Assembly: GCA_963792485.1 (NCBI GenBank)
Contig: CAWBWL010000004.1
Coordinates: 62,001-126,000 of the forward strand
Direction of reading: 5' to 3'
From: JANOYJ01 sp963792485
Lineage (GTDB): Bacteria > Pseudomonadota > Alphaproteobacteria > Rhizobiales > Rhizobiaceae
Length of the DNA stretch: 64,000 nucleotides
Position 1 is the first letter of the stretch. Each line of letters opens with the position of its first letter. The notes under the pieces are model-generated. The model worked only from the letters and a program-made list of their open reading frames with translations. It was not told the origin of the DNA and ran no database searches. Both the position numbers and the translations under genes were made by a program. Of this stretch, positions 39,700-48,518 are shown in pieces.

Positions 39700-40311
39700 T
39701 CAGCGCCAGTCTACGCCGCTGATGCGGTGAATGTATTGCGCCAAAAGTCGCCAAATATCATGCGGAACCTCCAGCACATCACCTTTCATGCGCCGGAACT
39801 CCTGAGGGCGCACAAACTCGCCAGCCCAAAGGCCAAGCTTTGCGCGGCGCGCCTCCCCCTCTTCAGCGCCGAAGGCGCCATAAGCGACTGCCCAGCCGGA
39901 CCGGACCATTTCACGGTTGACCAGCCTTCCCGATGCTTCGCATTCGCAAAGCAGCCGGTCATATTTGTCGCGCTGCCAGCCTGTGCAGGACAGCCGGCCT
40001 GAACCCGTCAACTCGCGCAGCCGCCGCCGCGCCTCCTGCCCGCATGGCAGCCGCTGCGATCCCTGCAAACAGGTTTGATCAAGCTCGGGCGCATCTATGC
40101 CTTCAAGCCGGATCCGCTCGCCATTCAACTCAAGACTATCCCCGTCAATGACTTTCGCAATCCCTGCTTTGCTGACGGTCTCAATCTTCTGAACCCGCGC
40201 GACCACCAGGGTCAGGAGGCCCAAAATTACCAGTGTCAGTGCGTAGTCAAAAAATCGCGAACGGGGGCGCAGCGGCGCGGCTGGGCGGCGCGGGAATCGT
40301 CGAAACCGCAC
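39700..40311 (-). CDS. Membrane-anchored thermonuclease-family (SNase-like) protein
   Basis: 203 residues. A basic N-terminus (MRFRRFPRRPAAPLRPRSR) and one transmembrane helix (about 22-39) precede an OB-fold nuclease domain with KVIDGDSLELNGERIRLEG, IDAPELDQTC, GQEARRRLREL, YDRLLCECE and the SGWAVAYGAF strand. The metal and arginine positions of micrococcal nuclease (R and E in RLEGIDAPE, R in YDRLL) are present. It is likely a periplasmic nuclease. Confidence 0.87.
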   Translation of the reverse strand: MRFRRFPRRPAAPLRPRSRFFDYALTLVILGLLTLVVARVQKIETVSKAGIAKVIDGDSLELNGERIRLEGIDAPELDQTCLQGSQRLPCGQEARRRLRELTGSGRLSCTGWQRDKYDRLLCECEASGRLVNREMVRSGWAVAYGAFGAEEGEARRAKLGLWAGEFVRPQEFRRMKGDVLEVPHDIWRLLAQYIHRISGVDWR

Positions 40312-40419
40312 TTAGTCGCGGCCTTTGTGACAGACCGCTTTTGAAGGTTTAATTAACCATTCGCCCATAGGGTAGGTTTCCTGTTTCAGTTCAGCTTAAA
40401 GGGTGTGGCCGCGTCTGTC

Positions 40420-41949
40420 ATGTTGGCCGGAAAACCAGCAAACTACGACAAGAATGTCGTGGACCGCCGCAAGAAGCGGCGCAGCACCGATGTCTCGCGC
40501 GCGGTCAAGCGCACCCGCGACCGGCTGATCGAACAAAGCGGCACAGTAGATTTCACACCCGATCTCTTGCAGATGCACGCGCATGCAATTGTCGCGGGCG
40601 CGCCGGCCATTCCGGTCCTTGTCACCATCGTGGCAGCGCTTGGCATGGTCGCGGGATTGCGCGGCGAGGCGCTGGTCTGGGCCGCAATTTCCGCCTCGGC
40701 CTATGTCGCGCTCGGTCTGCTGGCCCGCAGGCTTGATCAAATGGAACCCGAGGACGTCAACGCATCGCTCTGGTCAAAATGGCTTTTGGCCGCACATGGC
40801 TTCACAGGTGTTGCCTGGGCCTATTTCGCGCAGATGAGCTGCGACGCCTGCGGCATTGCGCAGATTGGCGTCATTCAGGCGGTTATTCTGCTGATCGCCA
40901 TGGCAGCGACGGCGATCGTTTCAGCGGCTCTGCGCGGCGCGGTGCTGGCCGCCTTCACATTGCCGGTGGCGGTTTACACAGTCTTCACCGCGAACATGAT
41001 GGACCCGGTTCAGGCCACGATGGTCGGAATGCTTATTGCGGGGCTGGTGTTCTTCTCCATCGTTTCATCCTACCTCAACACCTCAGCCAAATCAGCATTG
41101 TCCTTCCAGACCGAAAAGGACAATCTTATCGCGGCGCTTGAAACCGCCAAGGCGATGTCGGACGAGGCGCGACGGCGGGCCGAAGAATCCAACCTCGCCA
41201 AATCCCGCTTCCTAGCTTCCATGAGCCATGAATTGCGCACCCCGCTCAATGCAATATTGGGATTTTCGGAAGTCATGGCCAATGAAGTGCTGGGGCCGCT
41301 GCCGAACCAGACCTACAGGGATTATGCAAACGACATCCACGGATCGGGCCAGCATCTGCTGGACCTGATCAATGAGATTCTTGACCTGTCACGCATTGAA
41401 GCCGGAAAACACCAGCTGACCGAGGAGCAGATCAATCTTGCGCATGTTGCCGATGATTGCATCCATATGATGCAGCTCAAGGCGAAGAACAAGAACGTCC
41501 GCATCCTGCCGCTCTTCGAGCCTTCCCTCCCGCCAATCTGGGCGGATGAGAAAGCGGTGCGGCAAATCATGCTGAACCTGATGTCAAACGCCGTCAAGTT
41601 CACGCCGACCGGCGGCGAAATCAAGGTCAAGCTAGGCTGGACGGCGGGCGGCGGGCAATATCTGTCGGTCATCGACAATGGCCCCGGCATTCCGGAAGAG
41701 GAAATCCCCATCGTGCTCGCCGCCTTCGGCCAAGGCTCCATCGCCATCAAGAGCGCGGAACAGGGCACCGGACTGGGCCTTCCCATCGTTCAGGCGCTGA
41801 TCAACATGCATGGCGGGGCGTTTGAGCTGAAATCGAAACTGCGCATTGGCACTGAGGCGATTGCCACGTTCCCGGCTGCGCGGGTGATGGAGGCCCTGCC
41901 GGCTGTGGATGTGGAGAAGGCTGTCGCGGCGGCCAAAAGGGCTGCTTGA
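40420..41949 (+). CDS. Membrane sensor histidine kinase (PdhS/PleC/DivJ-like)
   Basis: About 509 residues. The N-terminal half has six or so transmembrane segments (around residues 58-215), then a coiled linker rich in alanine and glutamate, the dimerisation H-box FLASMSHELRTPLNAILGFS, the N-box LMSNAVKFTP, the G1 box IDNGPGIP and the G2 box GTGLGLPIVQAL. The H-box type is that of alphaproteobacterial cell-cycle kinases of the DivJ/PleC/PdhS group. The start is uncertain: ATG 40420 or GTG 40405. No response regulator is adjacent. Downstream lies the accessory TIR island. Confidence 0.88.
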   Translation: MLAGKPANYDKNVVDRRKKRRSTDVSRAVKRTRDRLIEQSGTVDFTPDLLQMHAHAIVAGAPAIPVLVTIVAALGMVAGLRGEALVWAAISASAYVALGLLARRLDQMEPEDVNASLWSKWLLAAHGFTGVAWAYFAQMSCDACGIAQIGVIQAVILLIAMAATAIVSAALRGAVLAAFTLPVAVYTVFTANMMDPVQATMVGMLIAGLVFFSIVSSYLNTSAKSALSFQTEKDNLIAALETAKAMSDEARRRAEESNLAKSRFLASMSHELRTPLNAILGFSEVMANEVLGPLPNQTYRDYANDIHGSGQHLLDLINEILDLSRIEAGKHQLTEEQINLAHVADDCIHMMQLKAKNKNVRILPLFEPSLPPIWADEKAVRQIMLNLMSNAVKFTPTGGEIKVKLGWTAGGGQYLSVIDNGPGIPEEEIPIVLAAFGQGSIAIKSAEQGTGLGLPIVQALINMHGGAFELKSKLRIGTEAIATFPAARVMEALPAVDVEKAVAAAKRAA

Positions 41950-42146
41950 GCAGAAAGGCTTGCCACTAATCCCTTGCGCCCGCTTCGCCGCTTGATTGCA
42001 AATCGGCGGATGCATGGGCATATAGAGGCGGGTTCCGGAGAAGGGTCGATGGCAGGCTTTCCGAACGGCGAATTTAAGGACGGAAAGCAGCTGCAACGCT
42101 GGTTAAAGTGCTTGCCTGAAAGGCTCCGCCTCCGCTTACACATCGA
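41950..42146. other. Junction between histidine kinase and TIR island
   Basis: 197 bases without a gene. The composition is becoming less GC-rich. No tRNA, attachment-site repeat or clear promoter could be recognised. The TIR gene's GTG start has no obvious ribosome-binding site in the last 20 bases. Confidence 0.4.
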
Positions 42147-44183
42147 GTGATCATATTGACAGGAATTCCAGGCACACGCTTCACTGACGAATTTCAAGTC
42201 AGGAACTGGCTGCAATCACTTGGCGGTGATCAAGCCGCGCAATACGGGCGAGTAGTGGCCACTCGCGCTTTGCTTCGCGCCATACCCTACTATGGAAGTC
42301 ATTGGCACGAGAGGACTGCTGGGCGTGCACTGAGCCAAGGCCCGCTGTTGCTGATATTTCGGGCAGCGCAAATCGCATGGGTGAGTTGCTGTCACCCAGA
42401 GGAACACCTCCAAGATGCAGCCGAATCGGCAGCCAATGCGCTTGAGGAATTTGGCGACCCGTTGTCGCGAGCGGCGCGCTACGTTGCAAGATCCGTCGCT
42501 ATGCCGAACAATTTGGAACCAAACGCTAGCGCAATTGGTTACGCTGCTCATTCCTTTCCCAGAACCAGCACTGAATTTTGGGAGGCAATAACACTTGACA
42601 TCAACATGGTCGCTCAAAGCTATCCGATTGAAAGAATTGCCGAATTGCCGCTATGGGACTTTATCCCTGGCACATCAAGTTGGTTTGAGAGGAAAGACGA
42701 GTTTGTTTCATCGTTAATTGGCGGACTAGCCAGCCAGGATGAGTCCAAAGTCAACTGGCTGCCTTGGGTGAATTGGTTTCAAAGCTGCGTCGACTTAACT
42801 GCTAGCTTTCGGCTTCCATCCGAGATCTCAATGCAGATTGATGTGAGAATTGCCCATGGTAATCATGAGCCGGGATTTTGGCTGCATGGCCTGCAGGTGA
42901 TAAACAATCGTATTTGGGGATGGATAGAAGAGGCGCGTGATCGATTTGAAACCGCCGAACGCGTGTTTGTCAGCTACAATTCCGCCGATGCCGTATCCGC
43001 CAAAGAAGTTGGCAACACAATCGCGTCGTTGGGGTTTCAGCCTTTCGGGCAATACAAAGACATGCCGACTGGCTCAAATTTCATCGCCGAAATGCAGGAC
43101 GGCCTCGCCACTATGGGCAAGTTCTCGCCGCTCTATTCGCCCGACTATTTGGCGTCTGACATTTGCCAAGCCGAATGGAACGCCGCCTACAATATGGACC
43201 GTCTTGGAAAGCGGCGGCTGATAGTTGGATTTTTGCTCAAGCCAACAACGTTGCTGCCGCTGCAACAGCAAGTCGTGCATGTGCCGCTGTATGGGCTGAC
43301 TAAGGAGAGGGCGCGTTCCGCAATCTTCGAGGCGCTGACCGGGAATGGCGAGAAAGCAAGTCCTGCGCAATCCCGCAAGGATGCTGCTGAAAACGCTAGT
43401 CCTGAACCATTCATCGATGCTGACGAAAAAATTGGCGTGTCACCGGACGCGGAAACTGAGGCCGCGTTCATCGACGACGAACTGGCAAATCTCCCGGAAT
43501 CGATGCGTCGGCTGCTTGCAAATCTCCTAGCGGCGCTGCCGGCCAAAAACGCGCCCATCATGCTGTCGCATAACCTCGCCGATTACCGCACCGAGCTTCT
43601 GCTCAACGGCGCTTCGCCGCGCATCGCCGATCTCCTCCGCTGCGCTGAAATCATCAGAACTGAAATCGATGACGCAATCGAGCTTGAGGCGGCTTGGTAT
43701 CGCGCAGGAATCAAACTCTCGCTACAACAGTTTCTGGACCTCCATGAACAGCTTCGCCAGCGTTTCCCAATTATGATGCTGCGGGACCAAACCATTGCAC
43801 GCTCGGCAATCGATCCTTCAGTTTTCGACGAGCCGGATTTTTCGAGCCGCCACAAGAAGCTAAGTCAGGCCGCCGCCGAAGCGCAGCGGGAAGACCTCAC
43901 AACAGAAGAGTTCAAACGCGTTATCGAATGGCGCGAGCGGCAAAGGAAAGATATCGCGTCACTCCGCGAGCCAGAGAATAAAGGCGCAAGCGACATTTTC
44001 CTCACAAACGAAGACCGCATTCTGCCATCTGCCATCAAAAAGCGCTTCTTGTTTGACATAAGTGGAACAGGCGACAAGCTTTTAGAGCGAACAGCAAATG
44101 TCACCAAGATTGCCGATTCCGGCGCGGGCCAGATGCTCATCGGAGCGACGCGGGAATTGCTGAAACTGATTTGGGGCGGATAG
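42147..44183 (+). CDS. TIR-domain protein with large uncharacterised N- and C-terminal regions
   Basis: 678 residues from GTG 42147. The N-terminal 270 residues are alpha-helical and resemble, from memory, a widespread bacterial helical module (WLQSLGGDQ, an alanine/arginine-rich run at 105-117, LPLWDFIPG, NWLPWVNWF). Residues 272-397 are a TIR domain: RVFVSYNSADAVSAKEVG, LGFQPFGQYKDMPTGSNF, YSPDYLASDICQAEWNAAY with E343 at the position of the catalytic glutamate of TIR NADases, and RRLIVGFLL. Residues 400-678 are charged, helical and unrecognised. No signal peptide or membrane helix. Codon use is less GC-rich than neighbours. It is followed by a ParDE pair. An immune or stress NADase role is inferred. 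Confidence 0.85.
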   Translation: MIILTGIPGTRFTDEFQVRNWLQSLGGDQAAQYGRVVATRALLRAIPYYGSHWHERTAGRALSQGPLLLIFRAAQIAWVSCCHPEEHLQDAAESAANALEEFGDPLSRAARYVARSVAMPNNLEPNASAIGYAAHSFPRTSTEFWEAITLDINMVAQSYPIERIAELPLWDFIPGTSSWFERKDEFVSSLIGGLASQDESKVNWLPWVNWFQSCVDLTASFRLPSEISMQIDVRIAHGNHEPGFWLHGLQVINNRIWGWIEEARDRFETAERVFVSYNSADAVSAKEVGNTIASLGFQPFGQYKDMPTGSNFIAEMQDGLATMGKFSPLYSPDYLASDICQAEWNAAYNMDRLGKRRLIVGFLLKPTTLLPLQQQVVHVPLYGLTKERARSAIFEALTGNGEKASPAQSRKDAAENASPEPFIDADEKIGVSPDAETEAAFIDDELANLPESMRRLLANLLAALPAKNAPIMLSHNLADYRTELLLNGASPRIADLLRCAEIIRTEIDDAIELEAAWYRAGIKLSLQQFLDLHEQLRQRFPIMMLRDQTIARSAIDPSVFDEPDFSSRHKKLSQAAAEAQREDLTTEEFKRVIEWRERQRKDIASLREPENKGASDIFLTNEDRILPSAIKKRFLFDISGTGDKLLERTANVTKIADSGAGQMLIGATRELLKLIWGG

Positions 44184-44186
44184 GCT

Positions 44187-44480
44187 CTACAGCCACCGCC
44201 CCGCATCCATGCCGCCATGCAGGATGCGCACAACGGTCAATACAGTGTTCGAAATCCGGACATAAACCACATGCGACCCCGATATGAGCTTGAACAGGCC
44301 CGGGCGGATGTTGGAGGCGTCGCGCGCCAATCCGGGATTTTCCGCGATATAGCCAAAGGTCTGATCGAACTCCTGCGCGTAGCGCTCCGCCTGTTCCAAT
44401 CCGAAGCGGCGCAGTGTCCAGTCATAGATATTGGCAAGATCGCGCCGCGCGCCCGGCGTCAGGCGGACTTCAAGTGCCAT
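44187..44480 (-). CDS. parE: ParE/RelE-fold toxin (second system)
   Basis: 97 residues: MALEVRLTPGARRDLANIYD, WTLRRFGLEQAERYAQ and the C-terminal VVRILHGGMDAGRWL are typical of the ParE/RelE superfamily. It overlaps the antitoxin gene by 22 bases. Its 3' end lies four bases from the TIR gene's 3' end in convergent orientation, so run-through transcription from either side could produce antisense RNA to the other. Confidence 0.88.
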   Translation of the reverse strand: MALEVRLTPGARRDLANIYDWTLRRFGLEQAERYAQEFDQTFGYIAENPGLARDASNIRPGLFKLISGSHVVYVRISNTVLTVVRILHGGMDAGRWL

Positions 44481-44710
44481 GCCCGCCGCTCAGCCAGGAA
44501 CTCCTGAAGGTCAAATGGCTGCGCCTCGCCCGAAGCATCGCCCTCATCAATCGCCCGCCGCAGCGCCTCAAGCTTCAGCTCCCGTTCTTCGAGCAACGTC
44601 ACCGCCTCGCGCACGGCTTCACTCGCCGTGCCAAAACGCCCGGAGGCGACTTGCCGCTTGATAAAGGCCTGCTGCGCCTCGCCCAGCACCACCGATGTGT
44701 TCTTGCCCAT
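44459..44710 (-). CDS. parD: ParD-family antitoxin (second system)
   Basis: 83 residues: MGKNTSVVLGEAQQAFIKRQ is the ribbon-helix-helix arm, ASGRFGTASEAVREAVTLLE the dimer helix, and QPFDLQEFLAERRAWH the toxin-binding tail. It starts 13 bases from a perfect inverted repeat likely to be its operator. It differs from the ParD at 15183, so the two systems are not recent duplicates. Confidence 0.9.
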   Translation of the reverse strand: MGKNTSVVLGEAQQAFIKRQVASGRFGTASEAVREAVTLLEERELKLEALRRAIDEGDASGEAQPFDLQEFLAERRAWHLKSA

Positions 44711-44723
44711 GACGCACTCCTAG

Positions 44724-44742
44724 TTACCAATGGATGGTAACA
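44724..44742 (-). promoter_or_regulatory. Palindromic operator of the second parDE operon
   Basis: GTTACCA and TGGTAAC form a perfect 7-bp inverted repeat separated by five bases, just upstream of the parD start codon. Position and symmetry fit a ribbon-helix-helix operator used for autorepression. Confidence 0.6.
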
Positions 44743-44763
44743 CACTTGACGGGCACGTTCAAT

Positions 44764-45780
44764 TCAGCCCTTCTCGCTCACTCCCGCCTCGTCAAACGTT
44801 GCCATGCCGGAATGGCACAGCGCCGCCGCTTTGACGATGCCTGCCGCAAGTGCAGCGCCTGTGCCCTCGCCGAGCCGCATGCCCAGATCGAGGAGTGGTC
44901 TCTTGCCGAGTTTCTCCAAAGCGAGCGCGTGGGCTTTCTCGGCGGACACATGGCCAAAAAGGCAATGGTCGAGCGCTGACGCATCGCATTTGTGGAGGAC
45001 AGCGGCTGCCGCCGTTGCGACGAAGCCATCGATAATGACCGGCACACGCTGCATGCGCGCCGCGAGCACTGCACCGGCCATTGCGGCGATCTCCCGGCCA
45101 CCGAGGCGCCGGAGCGCTTCAAGCGGGTCATGCAGATGCGCCGCGTGCAAGGCGACAGCGCGGCGCACCGCGTCTGTCTTGCGCGCTAACGTCTCGCCCT
45201 GCGAACCGGTCCCCGCGCCGACCCAATCTTCGGCATCGCCGCCAAACAGCCCGTGCAGCAACGCTGCGGCAATCGTCGTATTGCCGATGCCCATTTCGCC
45301 AATGCACAGCAGGTCCGTGCCGCCCGCAATTGCCTCCATGCCAAACGCCATGGTCGCTGCGCAGGTCTTCTCGTCCATCGCCGCACCCTGCGTGATATCT
45401 TCGGTGGGAACGTCGAGCGCGAGGTCAAAAACCTTCAAGCCCAAATCATGGGCGATGCAGATTTGATTAATGGCTGCCCCGCCTGCCGCAAAATTTGCGA
45501 CCATTTGCTGCGTCACTGCAGACGGATAAGGCGAAACGCCCTGCGCTGTCACGCCGTGATTGCCGGCAAACACCGCGACCAGCGGCCGTGTTATGGATGG
45601 CTTTGGATTTCCGGACCACATGGCCAGCCATTCAACTATCTCCTCCAGCCGCCCCAGCGCGCCCGGCGGCTTCGTCAGAATCGGATCGCGGTTGCGCACG
45701 GCGGACAGCGCATCAATGTCCGGACCCGGCAGCGCTTTTATGAGATCGCGAAAGTCGTCGAAGGGCAGTCCGGAGGGCAT
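44764..45780 (-). CDS. cobT: Nicotinate-nucleotide--dimethylbenzimidazole phosphoribosyltransferase
   Basis: Makes alpha-ribazole phosphate for the lower ligand of cobalamin. The 338-residue protein has LTKPPGALGRLEEIVEWLA, FAGNHGVTAQGVSPYP, EMGIGNTTIAAALL and LGMRLGEGTGAALA, including the catalytic glutamate near the C-terminus. ATG 45780 matches the family start; the open frame to 45900 is not coding. It diverges from cobS, separated by 104 bases; I see no cobalamin riboswitch in that gap. Confidence 0.96.
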   Translation of the reverse strand: MPSGLPFDDFRDLIKALPGPDIDALSAVRNRDPILTKPPGALGRLEEIVEWLAMWSGNPKPSITRPLVAVFAGNHGVTAQGVSPYPSAVTQQMVANFAAGGAAINQICIAHDLGLKVFDLALDVPTEDITQGAAMDEKTCAATMAFGMEAIAGGTDLLCIGEMGIGNTTIAAALLHGLFGGDAEDWVGAGTGSQGETLARKTDAVRRAVALHAAHLHDPLEALRRLGGREIAAMAGAVLAARMQRVPVIIDGFVATAAAAVLHKCDASALDHCLFGHVSAEKAHALALEKLGKRPLLDLGMRLGEGTGAALAAGIVKAAALCHSGMATFDEAGVSEKG

Positions 45781-45884
45781 GCGGGAATCCTGCTGTGGAA
45801 AAGCTCGGGCCGCCGTCCTATAGACGGTCACACTCTGAAGGCAAATCAGCGCCTGCGGCGCGATACGAGACAAAAGCGACCGGC

Positions 45885-46670
45885 ATGAACTTTGATCCAT
45901 CTACTCTGGTTACCGACACCGCACGGGCCTTGGGTTTCCTGACGCGGCTTCCCATTCCCTCACACTACTTTGAGGATGACCAAGCGAGCCTTGCACAGGT
46001 GAGCCGTGCCTTTCCTCTGGCTGGTTTCATTGCCGCTCTGCCGGCTGCCGTGTTCCTCCTGATTGCGCCATGGCTGAATATTCCGCCGCTTTTGGCAGCG
46101 GTGATTTCAGTCGCAATTTCCATCGGCACGACAGGAGCACTGCATGAAGACGGGCTCGCGGATATGGCTGACGGCTTCTTTGGAGGCAAGGATACCGAAC
46201 ATCGCCTTGAAATCATGAAAGATTCCCGCACAGGCGTTTACGGGGTTCTGATCCTGGCGCTCTCGCTCTTGATGAAGGTCTTTGCCCTGGCTTCACTCGT
46301 CACACTTGGCGGCATGAGCGCCGCCGCCGCGCTGCTCGCCGCTGGCATAGCGGCGCGCACAGCGCTGGTCTGGCACTGGACTGAGCTCGAAAGCGCCAGG
46401 CCTGGAGGCGTGGCGGACCATGCAGGCAGGCCGGATGAAGAGAGTCTCAGCTTTGCGCTTGTGACCGGCATACCGGTTGCGGCAGTTATCGTGCTGATCG
46501 TGTTCAGCTTGAGTTCAGCCGTTCTAGCTGCGCTTCTGGTCGTGATAGCCTCTTTCGCTTTTGTGCGCCTGTGCCGCGACAAAATCGGCGGGTTCACCGG
46601 GGATACACTTGGCGCCGCTTCGCAAATCGCCGAAGTCGCGGCGCTCATCGCTCTTGCGTGTTCGCTCTGA
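45885..46670 (+). CDS. cobS: Adenosylcobinamide-GDP ribazoletransferase (cobalamin synthase)
   Basis: Inner-membrane enzyme joining adenosylcobinamide-GDP and alpha-ribazole. The 261-residue product has several transmembrane helices, the conserved LGFLTRLPIPSHYF start and the metal motif LHEDGLADMADGFFGG, with DSRTGVYGV following. ATG 45885 gives the correct N-terminus. Together with cobT it completes the lower-ligand assembly; other cobalamin genes are not in the window. Confidence 0.95.
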   Translation: MNFDPSTLVTDTARALGFLTRLPIPSHYFEDDQASLAQVSRAFPLAGFIAALPAAVFLLIAPWLNIPPLLAAVISVAISIGTTGALHEDGLADMADGFFGGKDTEHRLEIMKDSRTGVYGVLILALSLLMKVFALASLVTLGGMSAAAALLAAGIAARTALVWHWTELESARPGGVADHAGRPDEESLSFALVTGIPVAAVIVLIVFSLSSAVLAALLVVIASFAFVRLCRDKIGGFTGDTLGAASQIAEVAALIALACSL

Positions 46671-46688
46671 CATCTCCAGATAGAGCGC

Positions 46689-46919
46689 ATGATTGAAAGC
46701 CCCTGCATACTCGTCTGCTCGATCGACATGGTGACCGGTCTGTGTTTCGGCTGCGGGCGCACGCGCGAGGAAATCGGCTATTGGTCGATGATCACGCCCG
46801 AGCGCCGGCGCGAAATCATGGCGGAGCTCCCGGCACGGCTTGAGACAGTCGAGCGCAAGCCGCGCCGCGTCACACGCCGCCAGCTGATGGCGCGGGCAGC
46901 GGAGGGCGCCGTCGAATGA
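46689..46919 (+). CDS. DUF1289 small cysteine-motif protein
   Basis: 76 residues. The family signature is IESPCILVCSIDMVTGLC, FGCGRTREEIGYW; four cysteines in this pattern suggest metal or iron-sulfur binding. Members are short, often of unknown function and sometimes fused to other domains. It follows cobS by 18 bases and overlaps the aspartic protease start as ATGA, a conserved trio in Rhizobiales. Confidence 0.88.
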   Translation: MIESPCILVCSIDMVTGLCFGCGRTREEIGYWSMITPERRREIMAELPARLETVERKPRRVTRRQLMARAAEGAVE

Positions 46920-47620
46920 GCCGGACTTTATTGCTTGTGCTGGGCGCAATCGGCGCAACGCTGATCCTGCTCATTGTCAATGACAAGGGCGGAATGACCT
47001 TTGGCATGGAAAACGATGATTTCGCACGGGTAGCAATCCTTGGCGTCTGGGGGGCTTTGCTTGCCGCAGGGATCATGCGCTCCGGTATGCGTTTTCAGGA
47101 CACGGCACGCCAGGCAGCGGTGTGGCTGGTGATCCTGCTCGGGATCATTGCGTCCTACCAATACCGGTTCGAGCTTCAGGACTTTGCAAGCCGCGTCACT
47201 GCCGGCATCATCCCGTCGCGGCCGCAAACGGTCATGGGCGCCGACGGCGCTGTGCAAGTGACGCTGTCAAAGTCCAATAACGGCCATTTCGAAGCTGACG
47301 GCATTGTCAACGGCCAGGGCGTGTCGTTCCTGGTCGACACAGGCGCATCTTCTGTCGTTCTGAGCTACCGCGACGCGCTCAATGCAGGCATTTCGCCGGA
47401 CTCGCTGTCGTTTTCGTCTCCGATCTCCACGGCAAATGGCGCGGCGTATGCCGCAAATGTGCGGCTCAATGAAATCGGAATTGGCGGAATTGTCAGGCGC
47501 GATGTCCGCGCCATGGTCGCCGAGGACGGCAAGCTTGACCAGAGCCTGCTCGGCATGAGCTTTCTGTCGAGTTTGTCCGGCTACACCGTCCGGCAGGACC
47601 AACTCATTTTACAGGATTAG
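46916..47620 (+). CDS. Retropepsin-like clan AA aspartic protease (TIGR02281 family)
   Basis: 234 residues with two or three N-terminal transmembrane helices (about 4-20, 37-53, 68-84) and a C-terminal retropepsin domain containing the catalytic FLVDTGASSVVLS. The single-domain architecture implies it works as a dimer, with the active site on the periplasmic side by topology. The substrate is unknown. Its 3' end overlaps the 3' end of the TauE-like gene by four bases. Confidence 0.88.
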   Translation: MSRTLLLVLGAIGATLILLIVNDKGGMTFGMENDDFARVAILGVWGALLAAGIMRSGMRFQDTARQAAVWLVILLGIIASYQYRFELQDFASRVTAGIIPSRPQTVMGADGAVQVTLSKSNNGHFEADGIVNGQGVSFLVDTGASSVVLSYRDALNAGISPDSLSFSSPISTANGAAYAANVRLNEIGIGGIVRRDVRAMVAEDGKLDQSLLGMSFLSSLSGYTVRQDQLILQD

Positions 47621-48441
47621 GCAAGGCTCCAGAAAAACCGCGCTGCGACGATCAGCATGTACACGCCAAATGAACGCTCCAGCGTTTTCCTGGACAAGGC
47701 ATGGGCGAGCTTCACGCCGTAGGGAGTAACAAGCAGCGTCAGCGGAATGATGAGCAGCACCGTCATCCAGTTGACGAAGCCGGTCGAGAACGGCGGCATG
47801 CCGCCCCTGCCCCACCCAGCCCAGATGTAACCGAACATGGCCGGTATCGCGATCAGAACACCGACGCCGGCGGACGTTCCAACAGCTTGATGCATGGGCC
47901 GGCCAAACAGGGTCATGAACGTGTTGTTGAGCACGCCGCCGCCAATGCCCATCAAGGTGGAGACGAGGCCGATCAACGCGCCGACCGCGAAGCGGGCGGG
48001 ATTTTGCGGCAAATGATTTCCCAGCCGCCACAACTCCCGGCCGAGCAGAAGTTTCAGGCCAACGACGATGGAGATGATTGCAAAGACAAAACGCAGTCCG
48101 AAGCTGGAAATCGATGAGACAATCAACGCCGCCACGAGCACGCCAAGCGGCACCGCCCAGACCCAAGACCGCAACAGCGCCGTGTCAGGGGTGCCGCGCG
48201 CGTGGTGAGCGGAGAAAGAGCGCAGCGATGTCGAGACCACAATGGCCATGGATGAACCAAGAGCCAGATGCATGCGCACATCTTCGGGCACATGCACGGC
48301 GCCGAAGACCTCGTAGAATGCGGGAACAAGCACCGTGCCGCCGCCAATGCCGAACAGTCCGGCAAGCACGCCAGCGACTATGCCCGCCAGCGAAAGATAG
48401 AGCGCGAAGGTGAGGAGCTCGCTCAGGGGCAAGTCTGACAT
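47617..48441 (-). CDS. TauE/SafE-family sulfite/anion exporter
   Basis: 274 residues, eight predicted membrane segments, and the two family glycine motifs GVLAGLFGIGGGTVLVPAF and GLVSTLMGIGGGVLNNTF. ATG 48441 is preferred over the longer frame to 48618. Members export sulfite, sulfoacetate or similar organosulfur anions; no sulfur gene lies nearby to define the substrate. Confidence 0.92.
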   Translation of the reverse strand: MSDLPLSELLTFALYLSLAGIVAGVLAGLFGIGGGTVLVPAFYEVFGAVHVPEDVRMHLALGSSMAIVVSTSLRSFSAHHARGTPDTALLRSWVWAVPLGVLVAALIVSSISSFGLRFVFAIISIVVGLKLLLGRELWRLGNHLPQNPARFAVGALIGLVSTLMGIGGGVLNNTFMTLFGRPMHQAVGTSAGVGVLIAIPAMFGYIWAGWGRGGMPPFSTGFVNWMTVLLIIPLTLLVTPYGVKLAHALSRKTLERSFGVYMLIVAARFFWSLA

Positions 48442-48518
48442 GTGAATTATTGGCCCCTGTGGACGGTTTGAGACAAAACCAGCATAGCAGGCGAAATGTG
48501 TTGCCGTCACAGCGCGGC

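Noticed and set aside
40396..40740. Opposite-strand ORF over the start of the histidine kinase
   Set aside because: No homology and it lies fully within the kinase frame region; codon bias favours the kinase strand.
41950..42146. tRNA or attachment site at the left edge of the TIR island
   Set aside because: No cloverleaf or direct repeat shared with the right edge (44743-44763) is visible.
45781..45884. Cobalamin riboswitch between cobT and cobS
   Set aside because: The 104-base gap is too short for a full riboswitch and I could not find a B12-box-like segment.
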